DNA from: CAVUPF01 sp963777915
GTDB taxonomy: Bacteria > Actinomycetota > Thermoleophilia > Solirubrobacterales > 70-9
DNA length: 64,000 nucleotides
NCBI GenBank assembly: GCA_963777915.1
Contig: CAVZSH010000005.1
Span: 1-64,000 of the forward strand
Reading direction: 5' to 3'
This document shows positions 43,502 through 52,705 of the stretch, piece by piece (the stretch's first letter is position 1; each line of letters begins with the position of its first letter). Below the pieces are notes generated by a model. The model saw only the letters and a list, made by a program, of their open reading frames with translations, ran no database searches and was not told where the DNA came from. Both the position numbers and the translations under genes were made by a program.

Positions 43502-44941
43502 ATGACTGAGAGCAACGAGAACGGAAGCAAGGGAGCCAACGTCGGGAAGGTCGAGCAGGTCACTGGCGTCGTCGTCGACGCCGTCTTCGCAGAGCAGCTG
43601 CCGGAGATCTACTCGGCGGTGAAGGTCGAGATGGCCGGCGATCAGGATCGCGAGTCGAGCGAGCTGATCTGCGAGGTGCAGCAGCACCTCGGCGACAACC
43701 GGGTGCGCACCGTAGCGATGGACGCGACCGATGGCCTGCAGCGAGGCGACAAGGTGATCGACACCGGCGGCCCGATCACCGTCCCGGTCGGCGAGCAGAC
43801 CCTGGGCCGCATCTTCAACCTGCTCGGCGAGCCGATCGACCAGGGCGAGCCGCTGCAGACCGAGGAGCGCTGGCCGATCCACCGCCCCGCCCCTGAGGTG
43901 TCCGACCTTACCCCGACCCAGGAGATCCTCGTGACCGGGATCAAGGTGGTCGATCTGCTGGCGCCCTACGCGAAGGGCGGCAAGGTCGGCCTGTTCGGCG
44001 GCGCCGGGGTCGGCAAGACCGTCCTGATCCAGGAGCTGATCCGCAACATCGCCGAGGAGCACGAGGGGCTGTCTGCCTTTTGCGGCGTCGGCGAGCGCTC
44101 GCGCGAGGGCAACGACCTCTGGCTCGAGATGAAAGAGTCGGGCGTGATCGACAAGACGATGCTCGTCTTCGGTCAGATGAACGAGCCGCCGGGCGCCCGC
44201 CTCCGGGTCGCGCTCTCGGGCCTGACGATGGCTGAATACTTCCGCGAGCAGGGCGGCCAGGACGTGCTGCTGTTCATCGACAACATTTTCCGCTTCGTCC
44301 AGGCCGGCTCGGAGGTCTCGGCGCTGCTCGGCCGGATGCCCTCAGCGGTCGGCTACCAGCCGACCCTGGAGACGGAGATGGGCGAACTGCAGGAGAGGAT
44401 CACCTCGACCCAGCGCGGATCGGTCACCTCGGTGCAGGCGATCTACGTCCCCGCAGACGACCTCACCGACCCCGCCCCCGCCTCCGTTTTCGCCCACCTC
44501 AACGCGACGACCACTCTCTCGCGGGCGATCTCTGAGAAAGGGATCTACCCGGCAGTGGACCCGCTCGACTCGACCTCGACGATCCTCAAGCCCGACATCC
44601 TCGGCGAGGAGCACTACCGCACCGCGACCCAGGTGCAGGAGGTGCTGCAGCGCTATAAGGAGCTGCAGGACATCATCGCGATCCTCGGCATCGACGAGCT
44701 CTCCGACGAGGACAAGCAGACGGTCTCGCGAGCGCGCAAGATCGAGCGCTTCCTCTCCCAGCCCTTCTTCGTCGCCGAGCAGTTCACCGGCCGCGGCGGC
44801 GAGTACGTACCGGTCGAGGAGACGGTGCGCGGCTTCCGCGAGATCCTCGACGGCGCCCACGACGACCTGCCGGAGGGCGCCTTTTACATGAAGGGCTCGA
44901 TCGACCAGGTGACCGAGGGCGCTGCGGCTGCGGCCGCCTAG
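43502..44941 (+). CDS. atpD: F0F1 ATP synthase subunit beta
   Basis: 479 residues with a 15-residue polar head before GKVEQVTGVVVDAVF. Walker A/P-loop GGAGVGKT, catalytic Glu in GERSREGND, Walker B LLFIDNIFRF, and DELSDEDKQ (the DELSEED lever). It carries the catalytic sites of F1. AAAGGAA ribosome site precedes the ATG. Confidence 0.98.
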   Translation: MTESNENGSKGANVGKVEQVTGVVVDAVFAEQLPEIYSAVKVEMAGDQDRESSELICEVQQHLGDNRVRTVAMDATDGLQRGDKVIDTGGPITVPVGEQTLGRIFNLLGEPIDQGEPLQTEERWPIHRPAPEVSDLTPTQEILVTGIKVVDLLAPYAKGGKVGLFGGAGVGKTVLIQELIRNIAEEHEGLSAFCGVGERSREGNDLWLEMKESGVIDKTMLVFGQMNEPPGARLRVALSGLTMAEYFREQGGQDVLLFIDNIFRFVQAGSEVSALLGRMPSAVGYQPTLETEMGELQERITSTQRGSVTSVQAIYVPADDLTDPAPASVFAHLNATTTLSRAISEKGIYPAVDPLDSTSTILKPDILGEEHYRTATQVQEVLQRYKELQDIIAILGIDELSDEDKQTVSRARKIERFLSQPFFVAEQFTGRGGEYVPVEETVRGFREILDGAHDDLPEGAFYMKGSIDQVTEGAAAAAA

Positions 44942-44952
44942 GGGGCCTTTCC

Positions 44953-45366
44953 TTGGCTGCAGACCACAAGCTCGAGGTCGAGGTCCTCACCCCGGAGGGC
45001 GAGGTCTACAGCGGCGAGGTGAGCCAGGTCTCGACCCGGACCTCGGTCGGCGAGATCGGCATCCTCGCCAACCACGCGCCGCTGCTGGCGGAGCTGCGCC
45101 CGGCCGAGTTGCGCCTGCACGTCACCGACTCCGAGACGGTGCGCTACGCCCAGGCGCACGGCTGGCTCCAGGTGTTCGGCAACCGGGCGCGGCTGCTGGT
45201 CGAGGAGGCGCTTGACCCCGCCGACCTCGACAGCCCCGCTCTGAAGGAGCAGCTCGCCGACGCCGAGCGTCGCCTCGCCGAGGCCGGGGAGGGCAGCGCT
45301 GCCCAGCGTAGGGCGCGGAAGGACCGCGACCGGGCGGAGGCCTTCCTCGCGATCGCAGAAGGATGA
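44953..45366 (+). CDS. atpC: F0F1 ATP synthase subunit epsilon
   Basis: 137 residues from the TTG at 44953. The beta-sandwich domain reads KLEVEVLTPEGEVYSGEVSQVSTRTSVGEIGILANHAPLL; the C-terminal helical hairpin follows (LKEQLADAERRLAEAG...KDRDRAEAFLAI). Epsilon links gamma to the c-ring and can inhibit ATP hydrolysis. The stop overlaps the M20 peptidase start (ATGA), so transcription of the atp operon probably continues into it. Confidence 0.95.
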   Translation: MAADHKLEVEVLTPEGEVYSGEVSQVSTRTSVGEIGILANHAPLLAELRPAELRLHVTDSETVRYAQAHGWLQVFGNRARLLVEEALDPADLDSPALKEQLADAERRLAEAGEGSAAQRRARKDRDRAEAFLAIAEG

Positions 45367-46448
45367 GCGAGGAGCTCGTAGCACTCGCCAAGCGGCTGAT
45401 CGGCTATGACACCTCTGAGCCGGAGACCGTCTCGGAGGCCGCCGGTTTCGTCAAGGGTTGGCTGGAGGCGCGGGGCATAGAGGCCGCCCGCGATGAGGTG
45501 CGCGGTCTGCCGGTGATGCGGGCCGAGGTAGGCCCGCAAGGGGCGCCGACCGTCGTCCTTCACGGACACCTCGACGTGGTTCCGGGGCGAGCGGGCCAGT
45601 TCGATCCCCGGATCGAGGGCGATCGCCTCTATGGGCGCGGCTCCTATGACATGAAGGGTGCGTTGGCGGCGATGTTGCTGACCACCGCGGCGATGCGCGA
45701 CCAAGACCGGGTGCGGGTGCGGCTGGGGATCGTCGGCGACGAGGAGTCCGAGGAGGAGGCCGAGCGGGGCAGCGACCACCTGGTCGACAGCGGCTTCCTC
45801 GGCGACTTCGCGATTACCGGCGAGCCGACCGACCTTCACATCGGGGTCGAGGCAAAGGGGGTGCTGGCGCTGCGGCTTGAGGTGAGCGGCACCGCTGCGC
45901 ACGGTGCCACGCCGTGGCTGGGCGACAACGCCGTGCTGAACGCGCTCGACGTTTTCCGCAGCATCGAGTCGCTACCGTTTGCCCGGCACAGCTCCGAGCT
46001 ATTTGACCGCCCCTCGATCAACCTCGGCAGAATCTGGGGCGGGGACGCGCTCAACAAGGTGCCAGACCGATGCGTGATCAACGTCGATATCCGCTACCTG
46101 CCAGATCAGGATCCGGCCGGCGTGCTGGAGGAGGTGCGCGGCCTGAGCGGCGCCGAGGTGGCGCCGCTCTTCACCCGCCCACCGGCGATCGTCGATCGCG
46201 ACTCCACGGTCGTGCGGGCGCTGCGCGAGGCGGCGAGCGCCCACCACGACGAGCCGATGAGCGTCGGGCGCGACGGCGCCTCCGACGCGGTCTCCTTCCT
46301 GCGGGTCGGGGTGCCGGCGGTCGAGTTCGGCCCGGTTGGGGCAGGCCACCACGGCCCCGAGGAGTGGGTCTCGGTCTCCTCGCTGGAGGCCTACCGGCAG
46401 ACGCTCGAAACCTTCCTCCGCGCCGTTCCCGACCGGCTGAGCATCTGA
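45363..46448 (+). CDS. M20 family metallopeptidase (ArgE/DapE/CPG2-like)
   Basis: 361 residues. M20 motifs: HGHLDVVPG (first metal ligand), YGRGSYDMKG, GDEESEEE (catalytic Glu pair), ITGEPT and the final His in GAGHHGPEEWV. The dimerisation domain lies at about residues 155-265. Family members deacylate or hydrolyse N-acyl amino acids and small peptides; candidates are acetylornithine or succinyl-diaminopimelate deacylase, but the substrate cannot be fixed. It overlaps atpC by 4 bases. Confidence 0.88.
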   Translation: MSEELVALAKRLIGYDTSEPETVSEAAGFVKGWLEARGIEAARDEVRGLPVMRAEVGPQGAPTVVLHGHLDVVPGRAGQFDPRIEGDRLYGRGSYDMKGALAAMLLTTAAMRDQDRVRVRLGIVGDEESEEEAERGSDHLVDSGFLGDFAITGEPTDLHIGVEAKGVLALRLEVSGTAAHGATPWLGDNAVLNALDVFRSIESLPFARHSSELFDRPSINLGRIWGGDALNKVPDRCVINVDIRYLPDQDPAGVLEEVRGLSGAEVAPLFTRPPAIVDRDSTVVRALREAASAHHDEPMSVGRDGASDAVSFLRVGVPAVEFGPVGAGHHGPEEWVSVSSLEAYRQTLETFLRAVPDRLSI

Positions 46449-46455
46449 GCCGAGG

Positions 46456-48048
46456 ATGATCGAGCCGTCCTCCAAGAAGCCGCCGCCCGGCGGCGACCAC
46501 GAGCCTCCGCCGAAGCCGAAGCGCTACTGGTGGCGCTTCACCCTCGCCTCGGTGGTGATCGTCACCGCCACCGCGGCGGCGACCGCGATCAGCATCCTCC
46601 TCTACATCGGGAGCATCGCCAACGCGCTCTCCCACCACAACGTCTACGAAAAGAACAAACTCGCCCGCTACCTCTCCAAGGTCCACGGCGGCGAACCCGA
46701 GACGATCCTCATCCTCGGCTCTGACAAACGAGCCAACCTTGGCGAAGAACGGGGGCGCTCGGACACGACGATCCTGGTGCGGCTTGACCCCGACCACAAC
46801 CTGATCACGGTGATGTCGATCCCCCGCGACCTCAAGGTCGATATCCCCGGCTACGGGATCGGCAAGTTCAACGCCGCCTACACGGACGGTGGGCCGAAGC
46901 TGACCCTGCGCCTGGTCAAGGAACTGACCGGCCTGGGGGTCAACCACGTCGTCAACGTCGACTTCCTCGGCTTCGTGCGAGCGGTCAATGCGATCGGTTG
47001 CGTCTACACCAACGTCGACCGCCGCTACTACCACTCCAACCTGGGCGTACCGCCGGCCGAACAGTATTCGGAAATCAACATCCAGCCCGGCTATCAGCGC
47101 TTGTGCGGCCCACAAGCGCTTGCGTTCGTGCGCTACCGCCACACCGACACCGATCTGGTCCGTTCCGGCCGCCAGCAGGCGTTCCTCAGCGCGGCCCGCC
47201 AGCAAGTGCCGATCTCCCAGCTCGTTCTCGGTCAGAACAACCTGATCGACATCTTCACCAAATACACGACCTCAGACATCAGCAACGCCGAAACGATGCT
47301 CCAGGTGCTGAAACTGTTCATCGCCTCGCGCAACGCGGAGGTCAAACAGATCCACTTCCCGGCGATCCTCGGCCCGAGCTACGTCTACGCTTCAGAGAGC
47401 GCGATCCACGGCGCCGCCAGCCAGTTCCTGGGGACATCCAACGGCGTACCGCACGGCATCCTCGCTCAGGAAGGCGGCAACGGGAAAAAGAAGGCGAGCG
47501 CCCACAGCTCTAAGCAGCCCGCCGCCAAGCCGAAGTCCCCGGGCGGAGATGGTCTGGTGCCGGCCTCTGAAGGCGGCAAGCTCGAGGCCGATGCGGTCGC
47601 ACGCAAGGCCGGCGTCTTCCCGGTCTTCTACCCGACCCGCCTGCCCTCGGGGGCCGAATATGTGCCCGACTCAGTTGAAGAACGGGTGCGTAACCCTCGC
47701 GTCTACCACCTCTCAGACAGCGACGGAAATAGTCACGAGGCCTACCGGATCGTTCTCCAGTGGGCCCTGCCGGAAGGCCTGGTCTACTTCGGGGTGCAGG
47801 GGATCCGGGGCTGGCCCAACCCACCGATCCTCAGCAACCCCAGCGTGACCGAGACGCTCGGCGGCCGCGAATATGAGATCTATACCGACGGCGGTAAGGT
47901 CAAAATGGTCGCTTGGCATCGAGCCGGGAACACCTACTGGATCTCCAACAGCCTCCTGGACTCGCTGAGCAACGAGCAGATGATCGGCATGGCGCGCTCG
48001 GTGAACGTGATCATCCCGAAGCCGAAGCGAGCGAGGAGGAGGAGATGA
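46456..48048 (+). CDS. LytR-CpsA-Psr (LCP) family cell-wall glycan transferase
   Basis: 530 residues: short cytoplasmic Pro/Lys-rich head, one membrane helix (residues 28-55), then an LCP domain with ILILGSDKRA, RSDTTILVRLDPDHNLITVMSIPRDLKVDIPGYG (catalytic Arg/Asp) and ALAFVRYRHTDTDLVRSGRQQ. A Lys/Ser-rich linker near residue 345 leads to an extra C-terminal extracellular domain (370-520) of unknown role. LCP enzymes move lipid-linked glycans onto peptidoglycan, plausibly those started by the WecA/TagO-type enzyme at 37009-38127. Confidence 0.9.
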   Translation: MIEPSSKKPPPGGDHEPPPKPKRYWWRFTLASVVIVTATAAATAISILLYIGSIANALSHHNVYEKNKLARYLSKVHGGEPETILILGSDKRANLGEERGRSDTTILVRLDPDHNLITVMSIPRDLKVDIPGYGIGKFNAAYTDGGPKLTLRLVKELTGLGVNHVVNVDFLGFVRAVNAIGCVYTNVDRRYYHSNLGVPPAEQYSEINIQPGYQRLCGPQALAFVRYRHTDTDLVRSGRQQAFLSAARQQVPISQLVLGQNNLIDIFTKYTTSDISNAETMLQVLKLFIASRNAEVKQIHFPAILGPSYVYASESAIHGAASQFLGTSNGVPHGILAQEGGNGKKKASAHSSKQPAAKPKSPGGDGLVPASEGGKLEADAVARKAGVFPVFYPTRLPSGAEYVPDSVEERVRNPRVYHLSDSDGNSHEAYRIVLQWALPEGLVYFGVQGIRGWPNPPILSNPSVTETLGGREYEIYTDGGKVKMVAWHRAGNTYWISNSLLDSLSNEQMIGMARSVNVIIPKPKRARRRR

Positions 48049-48079
48049 GACCTCAGAAGAACAATGGGGAGGTTCTCCT

Positions 48080-49393
48080 ATGAGCGGCGAGAAGCAGCCG
48101 ATCGGCGTGATCGGGGTCGGCTGGGTGGGCTTGGTGACGGCAGCCTGCTTCGCCGAGCTCGGCCACCGCGTCCTGGCGCGCGACATCGTGCCTGCCAAGG
48201 TCGAGGCGCTTTCGCGCGGCGAGACGACGATCCACGAGCCGGACCTCGATGAGCTGCTGCGTCGCAACGCCGAGCGACTCGAGTTCACCACCGAGATGGC
48301 AGACGTGCTGGCGGCGGCCCGCATCCTCTTCGTCTGCGTGGACACCCCGCCGACCTACTCGGGGGACGCCGACCTCGGGCGCGTGATGTCTGTAGTCGAT
48401 GAGCTGCAGGGGGATTCCACTCATGCGCTGGTCATGAAGTCGACGGTTCCGGTCGGCACGGGTCGCAAGATCCAGCGAGAGTTGAGCGCTACCGCCTATG
48501 CATCCTGTCCTGAGTTCCTCAAGGAGGGTTCGGCGGTTGAGGACTTCATGAACCCCGACCGGGTGGTGATCGGTATCGATCCTGGGAACGAGTGGGCGGC
48601 CGAGGCGGTCGAGGAGATCTACGCTCCGCTCGAAGGGGAGCTGGTTCGCACCAACGTCTCCAGCGCCGAGATGATCAAGCTGGCATCCAACACGTTTCTG
48701 GCCACCAAGATCTCCTTCATCAATGAGATCGCCAACGTCTGCGAGGAGGTTGGGGCCGATGTCTCTGAGGTAGCTCGGGGCATGGGTCTGGATGACCGAA
48801 TCGGACCGAAGTTCCTGCAGGCAGGCCTGGGCTTCGGAGGCAGCTGCTTTGGCAAGGATGTTTCCGCCCTGCGCAAGCTCGCCGCCAATACCGGCTACCA
48901 CTTCCAACTCCTCAATGCTGTGGTCGAGGTCAACGAGCTTCAAAAGCGACGCGTCGTTCACAAGCTCCGCGAGCATCTCGGCTCGCTGGTCGGCAGGCGG
49001 GTCGCGCTGCTGGGTCTCTCGTTCAAGCCCAACACCGACGACATGCGAGACGCCGCGAGCTTGGTTCTCGCCGCCCGCCTGGAGGGGGAGGGGGTCGAGG
49101 TGGCGGCCTATGACCCTGTGGCCGAGCAACGGGCAGCCGAATTGCTGCCCGCGGTTGAGATGTCGCCCTCGGCCCTTGGCGCACTCGATGGCGCCGACGC
49201 CGCAGTACTCGTGACCGAGTGGCCGGAGTTCGCCGAGCTGGACTGGGCCGAGGTGGCCCAGCGCATGGCCCGTCCGCTGATCGTCGACGGCCGCAACTTC
49301 CTCGACGCCAAGGCACTCGGTGCCGCCGGCATCGAGTACGAGGGAATCGGCAGGGCCGGCCAGGGCTCGACCTCCCCGACGACGGCAGACTGA
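48080..49393 (+). CDS. UDP-glucose/GDP-mannose dehydrogenase family protein
   Basis: 437 residues. N-terminal NAD domain IGVIGVGWVGLVTAACFAELGH, central domain with EFLKEGSAVEDF and KLASNTFLATKISFINE, and the catalytic Cys in GFGGSCFGKD. The C-terminal UDP-sugar domain has LLGLSFKPNTDDMRDAASL. It oxidises a nucleotide hexose twice to the uronic acid, most likely UDP-glucose to UDP-glucuronate. It starts a run of nucleotide-sugar genes extending to 53713. Confidence 0.93.
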   Translation: MSGEKQPIGVIGVGWVGLVTAACFAELGHRVLARDIVPAKVEALSRGETTIHEPDLDELLRRNAERLEFTTEMADVLAAARILFVCVDTPPTYSGDADLGRVMSVVDELQGDSTHALVMKSTVPVGTGRKIQRELSATAYASCPEFLKEGSAVEDFMNPDRVVIGIDPGNEWAAEAVEEIYAPLEGELVRTNVSSAEMIKLASNTFLATKISFINEIANVCEEVGADVSEVARGMGLDDRIGPKFLQAGLGFGGSCFGKDVSALRKLAANTGYHFQLLNAVVEVNELQKRRVVHKLREHLGSLVGRRVALLGLSFKPNTDDMRDAASLVLAARLEGEGVEVAAYDPVAEQRAAELLPAVEMSPSALGALDGADAAVLVTEWPEFAELDWAEVAQRMARPLIVDGRNFLDAKALGAAGIEYEGIGRAGQGSTSPTTAD

Positions 49394-49398
49394 GGCCG

Positions 49399-50379
49399 AT
49401 GCAGGCGATCGTCCTAGTCGGCGGCGAGGGAACGCGGCTGCGGCCGCTGACCGCGACCGTGCCGAAGCCCGCGCTGACTCTGGTCGATCGGCCGTTCATC
49501 GCCTACATGGTCGAGTGGCTGGCGGGGCATGGGATCAGCGAAGTCGTGCTGGCATGTGGGTTTCTCCCCGACGTGCTGCGCGAGGCGCTCGGCGACGGCG
49601 AGGGGGAGGGGGTGCGCATCCGCTACGTCGTCGAGCCCGAGGCCCGCGGCACCGCCGGTGCCATCCGCTTCGCCGCCGATCAGCTCGGCGAGGACCTCGA
49701 GGATCGCTTCCTGGCGCTGAACGGCAACGTCCTCACCGATCTCGACCTGACCGCGCTGCTGCGCGCCCACGCCGAGCGCGGGGCGCGGGCGACGCTCGGC
49801 CTTCACCCGGTCGAGGACTCCTCGGCCTATGGGTTGGTCAGCACCGGGCTGGGTGGCGAGGTCCTGGAGTTCTTGGAGAAGAGCGGCGAGGCGGCGCCGG
49901 GGGAAATCAACGCCGGGATGTATGTGCTGGAGCGCTCGGTGCTCGACTTGATCCCGGCGGGGCGCGAGGTCTCAATCGAGCGCGAGGTCTTCCCGCGCCT
50001 GGTCGGGGACGGCCTGCACGGACTGCGTCTGGACGGCTACTGGATGGACATCGGGACGCCGGATCGCTACCTCCAGGCGAGCTGGGACATCCTCGAGGGA
50101 CGGGTGGAGACGCAGGTGCGCCGGACCGCGCCCGGCCTGCTCGTCGATGCCGCTGCGACGCTCAGCGAGGGCGCGACCGTGGGACCGCGCGCCGTCCTCG
50201 GGCCGGGGTGCCGGGTGAAGGTGGGCGCGGAGGTACGCGACTCGGTGCTGCTCGAGGGCTGCACGGTGGGCGAGGGGGCTCGGGTCAGCGGCTCGATCCT
50301 CGCCCCCGGCGTCGAGGTTGCCCCCGGCGCCGAGCTCGAAGGCGCGGTGATCGGCGCGCGTGAGAAGGTTCCGGCCTGA
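49399..50379 (+). CDS. Sugar-1-phosphate nucleotidyltransferase with C-terminal beta-helix
   Basis: 326 residues from the ATG at 49399, 5 bases after the preceding stop. The pyrophosphorylase signature is LVGGEGTRLRPLTATVPKPAL; the sugar-phosphate site includes GTAGAIRFA and EINAGMYVL. C-terminal repeats (VGPRAVLGPGCRVKVGAEVRDSVLLEGCTVGEGARVSGSIL) form a left-handed beta-helix. Sequence is closest to mannose-1-phosphate guanylyltransferase or glucose-1-phosphate types; the nucleotide cannot be fixed. TGATG overlap with the isomerase gene. Confidence 0.88.
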   Translation: MQAIVLVGGEGTRLRPLTATVPKPALTLVDRPFIAYMVEWLAGHGISEVVLACGFLPDVLREALGDGEGEGVRIRYVVEPEARGTAGAIRFAADQLGEDLEDRFLALNGNVLTDLDLTALLRAHAERGARATLGLHPVEDSSAYGLVSTGLGGEVLEFLEKSGEAAPGEINAGMYVLERSVLDLIPAGREVSIEREVFPRLVGDGLHGLRLDGYWMDIGTPDRYLQASWDILEGRVETQVRRTAPGLLVDAAATLSEGATVGPRAVLGPGCRVKVGAEVRDSVLLEGCTVGEGARVSGSILAPGVEVAPGAELEGAVIGAREKVPA

Positions 50380-51368
50380 TGCTCGAAGACGTCCTCGACA
50401 TCCCCGATCACCTGCGCGACGCGCTGTGGCGCATCGAATCGGCACGCCTGGGGCCGGCTGACGCGGTCGGGCTGATGGTCTGCGGGATGGGCGGCTCGGC
50501 GATCGGCGGCGATCTCGCCGCGGCGGCGCTGGGCGACCGCCTCATCCGGCCGCTGCTCACGGTCAGGGGGTATGAACTTCCCTCTTGGGCGACTCCGGAG
50601 TGGACGGTGCTGTGCTCCAGCTACTCGGGCAACACGGAGGAGACGCTCGGCTGCTTCGCCGCCGCCGGGGCGCTCGGCGCCAGGCGCATAGTCGCCGCCA
50701 CTGGCGGCGCCCTGGTCGAGACCGCGCGCCAGGACGGGGTTCCGGTGATCGGCCTACCGGGGCTCCTCGCGGCTCCCCGCAACGCCGTTGCCTACATGCT
50801 GATCTGCGCCATGGAGATCGCCGCCCTGGTAGGCGCCGCACCGCACCTCCACGCCGAGATCGAGGCCGCGGCTGCCTTCCTTGAGGAGCAGACAGACAAC
50901 CTCCAGTCGCGAGCCGTGGACGTCGCCGCCAGGCTCGGAGGGACTCTGCCGACCCTCTATGGCGCCGACCTTACCGCCCCGCTCGCCCGCCGCTGGAAGA
51001 CCCAGATAAACGAGAACGCAAAGCTCCCGGCCTTCTACTCGCAGTTGCCCGAGGCCGACCACAACGAGATCTGCGGCTGGGAGGGTGCCGATGCGAGCGC
51101 CGCCAGGCTAGCCGCCGTCTTCTTCGAGGACGCCGATCAGCACCCGCGCGAGCGGCGGCGCTTCGAGCTGACCGCGGAGCTGATCGCCGACCAGGGGACC
51201 GAGGTCATCCGGATCGAGACCGAGGGCGATTCGCGCACCGCCCGGCTGCTCTGGGTGACGATGCTCGGCGACCTCGTCTCGCTGCGGCTCGCCGAGTCCC
51301 ACGGCGTCGACCCCCTCCCGGTCGAGGCGATCGAGCACTTCAAGGCCGCCTTAGGACAGCCGGCGTAG
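50379..51368 (+). CDS. Bifunctional phosphoglucose/phosphomannose isomerase
   Basis: 329 residues of two SIS domains. MVCGMGGSAIGGDLAAA is the N-terminal sugar-phosphate loop, followed by SSYSGNTEETLGCF; the second half has FYSQLPEADHNEICGWE, with the conserved Glu/His near the active site of archaeal-type PGI/PMI. It interconverts fructose-6-phosphate with glucose- and mannose-6-phosphate. In Actinobacteria it commonly neighbours a mannose-1-phosphate guanylyltransferase and ahcY, as here. Confidence 0.92.
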   Translation: MLEDVLDIPDHLRDALWRIESARLGPADAVGLMVCGMGGSAIGGDLAAAALGDRLIRPLLTVRGYELPSWATPEWTVLCSSYSGNTEETLGCFAAAGALGARRIVAATGGALVETARQDGVPVIGLPGLLAAPRNAVAYMLICAMEIAALVGAAPHLHAEIEAAAAFLEEQTDNLQSRAVDVAARLGGTLPTLYGADLTAPLARRWKTQINENAKLPAFYSQLPEADHNEICGWEGADASAARLAAVFFEDADQHPRERRRFELTAELIADQGTEVIRIETEGDSRTARLLWVTMLGDLVSLRLAESHGVDPLPVEAIEHFKAALGQPA

Positions 51369-51413
51369 GTCCTACGTATCCTTCGCCGGGCCCCGACCAC
51401 ACGAAAGGAACCG

Positions 51414-52685
51414 ATGGCAACCGCCGCATCCAACTACGACATCGCCGATATCGCGCTCGCAGACGCGGGCCAGAAGCGGATCGAGTGGGCAGATCGCCAG
51501 ATGCCAGTCCTCACTCAGATCCGCGAGCGCTTTGAGCGCGAGAAGCCGCTGGAGGGGCTGCGGATGGCCTGTTGCCTGCACGTCACCACTGAGACGGCGA
51601 ACCTGGTCCGCACCCTGATGGCAGGCGGGGCCGACGTGGCGCTGTGCGCCTCCAACCCCCTCTCCACCCAGGATGAGACGGCGGCCGCGCTGGTCGACCG
51701 CTACGGCGCCGAGGTGCACGCGATCAACGGCGAGGACAACGAGACCTATTACCGCCACATCGAGACCGCCGTCGACAAGCACCCCCACATCACCATGGAC
51801 GACGGCGCCGACGTGATCAGCGTCCTGCACGGAGAGCGGCCCGAGCAGCTCTCCGAGGTGCTCGGCGGCACCGAGGAGACGACTACAGGTGTGATCCGCT
51901 TGAAGGCGCTGGAGGCGGAGGGCAAGCTCGGCTTCCCGATCATCGCCGTCAACGACGCCGACACCAAGCACTTCTTCGACAACCGCTACGGCACCGGCCA
52001 GTCGACCCTCGACGGGGTGATCCGCGCCACCAACGTGCTGATCGCCGGCCTCAGGGTGGTGGTGATCGGCTACGGCTGGTGCGGCAAGGGCGTGGCGATG
52101 CGAGCCAAGGGCCACGGCGCCCACGTGATCGTCTGCGAGGTCGACCCGCTGCGGGCGCTGGAGGCGGTGATGGACGGCTTCGACGTGATGCCCGGGGTGG
52201 AGGCCGCCCGCGAGGGCAACGTCTTCATCTCGGTGACCGGCAACCGCGACGCGATCGCCGGAGAGATGTTCGACCTGATGAAGAGCGGTGCGATCGTCTG
52301 CAACTCCGGCCACTTCAACGTCGAGATCAACAAGGGCGACCTCGACGCGCTAACCGCCTCGACCTATGAGGCGCGGCCGCTGGTCGAGGGTCACCGGCTA
52401 AAGGACGGACGCGAGATCTTCCTGCTCGCCGAGGGGCGCCTGGTCAACCTCGCCACCGCGGAGGGCCATCCGGCGGCAGTGATGGACATGAGCTTCGCCA
52501 ACCAGGCGCTGGCCGCCGAGTACGTGGCAAAGAACCATGACACCCTGGAGACCAGGGTCCACTCGGTGCCGCGCGAGATCGACCAGGAGATCGCCCGTCT
52601 CAAGCTGGAGTCCAAGGGCGTCAGGATCGACAGTCTCACCGAGATCCAGTCGAAGTACCTGGCCTCATGGGACCAGGGCACCTGA
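51414..52685 (+). CDS. ahcY: S-adenosylhomocysteinase
   Basis: 423 residues. Substrate-site sequence TTETANLVRTL and CNPLSTQDE-like SNPLSTQDETAAAL, the lysine/asparagine catalytic region FPIIAVNDADTKHFFDNRYGTGQST, NAD loop VVVIGYGWCGKGVAMRAKG and the C-terminal end SLTEIQSKYLASW. It is the short form without the ~40-residue insert of some bacterial enzymes. It splits S-adenosylhomocysteine into adenosine and homocysteine. No SAH riboswitch was seen in the 45-base upstream gap; GAAAGGAA serves as ribosome site. Confidence 0.96.
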   Translation: MATAASNYDIADIALADAGQKRIEWADRQMPVLTQIRERFEREKPLEGLRMACCLHVTTETANLVRTLMAGGADVALCASNPLSTQDETAAALVDRYGAEVHAINGEDNETYYRHIETAVDKHPHITMDDGADVISVLHGERPEQLSEVLGGTEETTTGVIRLKALEAEGKLGFPIIAVNDADTKHFFDNRYGTGQSTLDGVIRATNVLIAGLRVVVIGYGWCGKGVAMRAKGHGAHVIVCEVDPLRALEAVMDGFDVMPGVEAAREGNVFISVTGNRDAIAGEMFDLMKSGAIVCNSGHFNVEINKGDLDALTASTYEARPLVEGHRLKDGREIFLLAEGRLVNLATAEGHPAAVMDMSFANQALAAEYVAKNHDTLETRVHSVPREIDQEIARLKLESKGVRIDSLTEIQSKYLASWDQGT

Positions 52686-52705
52686 TTTCCGCCTAGGCGG
52701 TCGCG

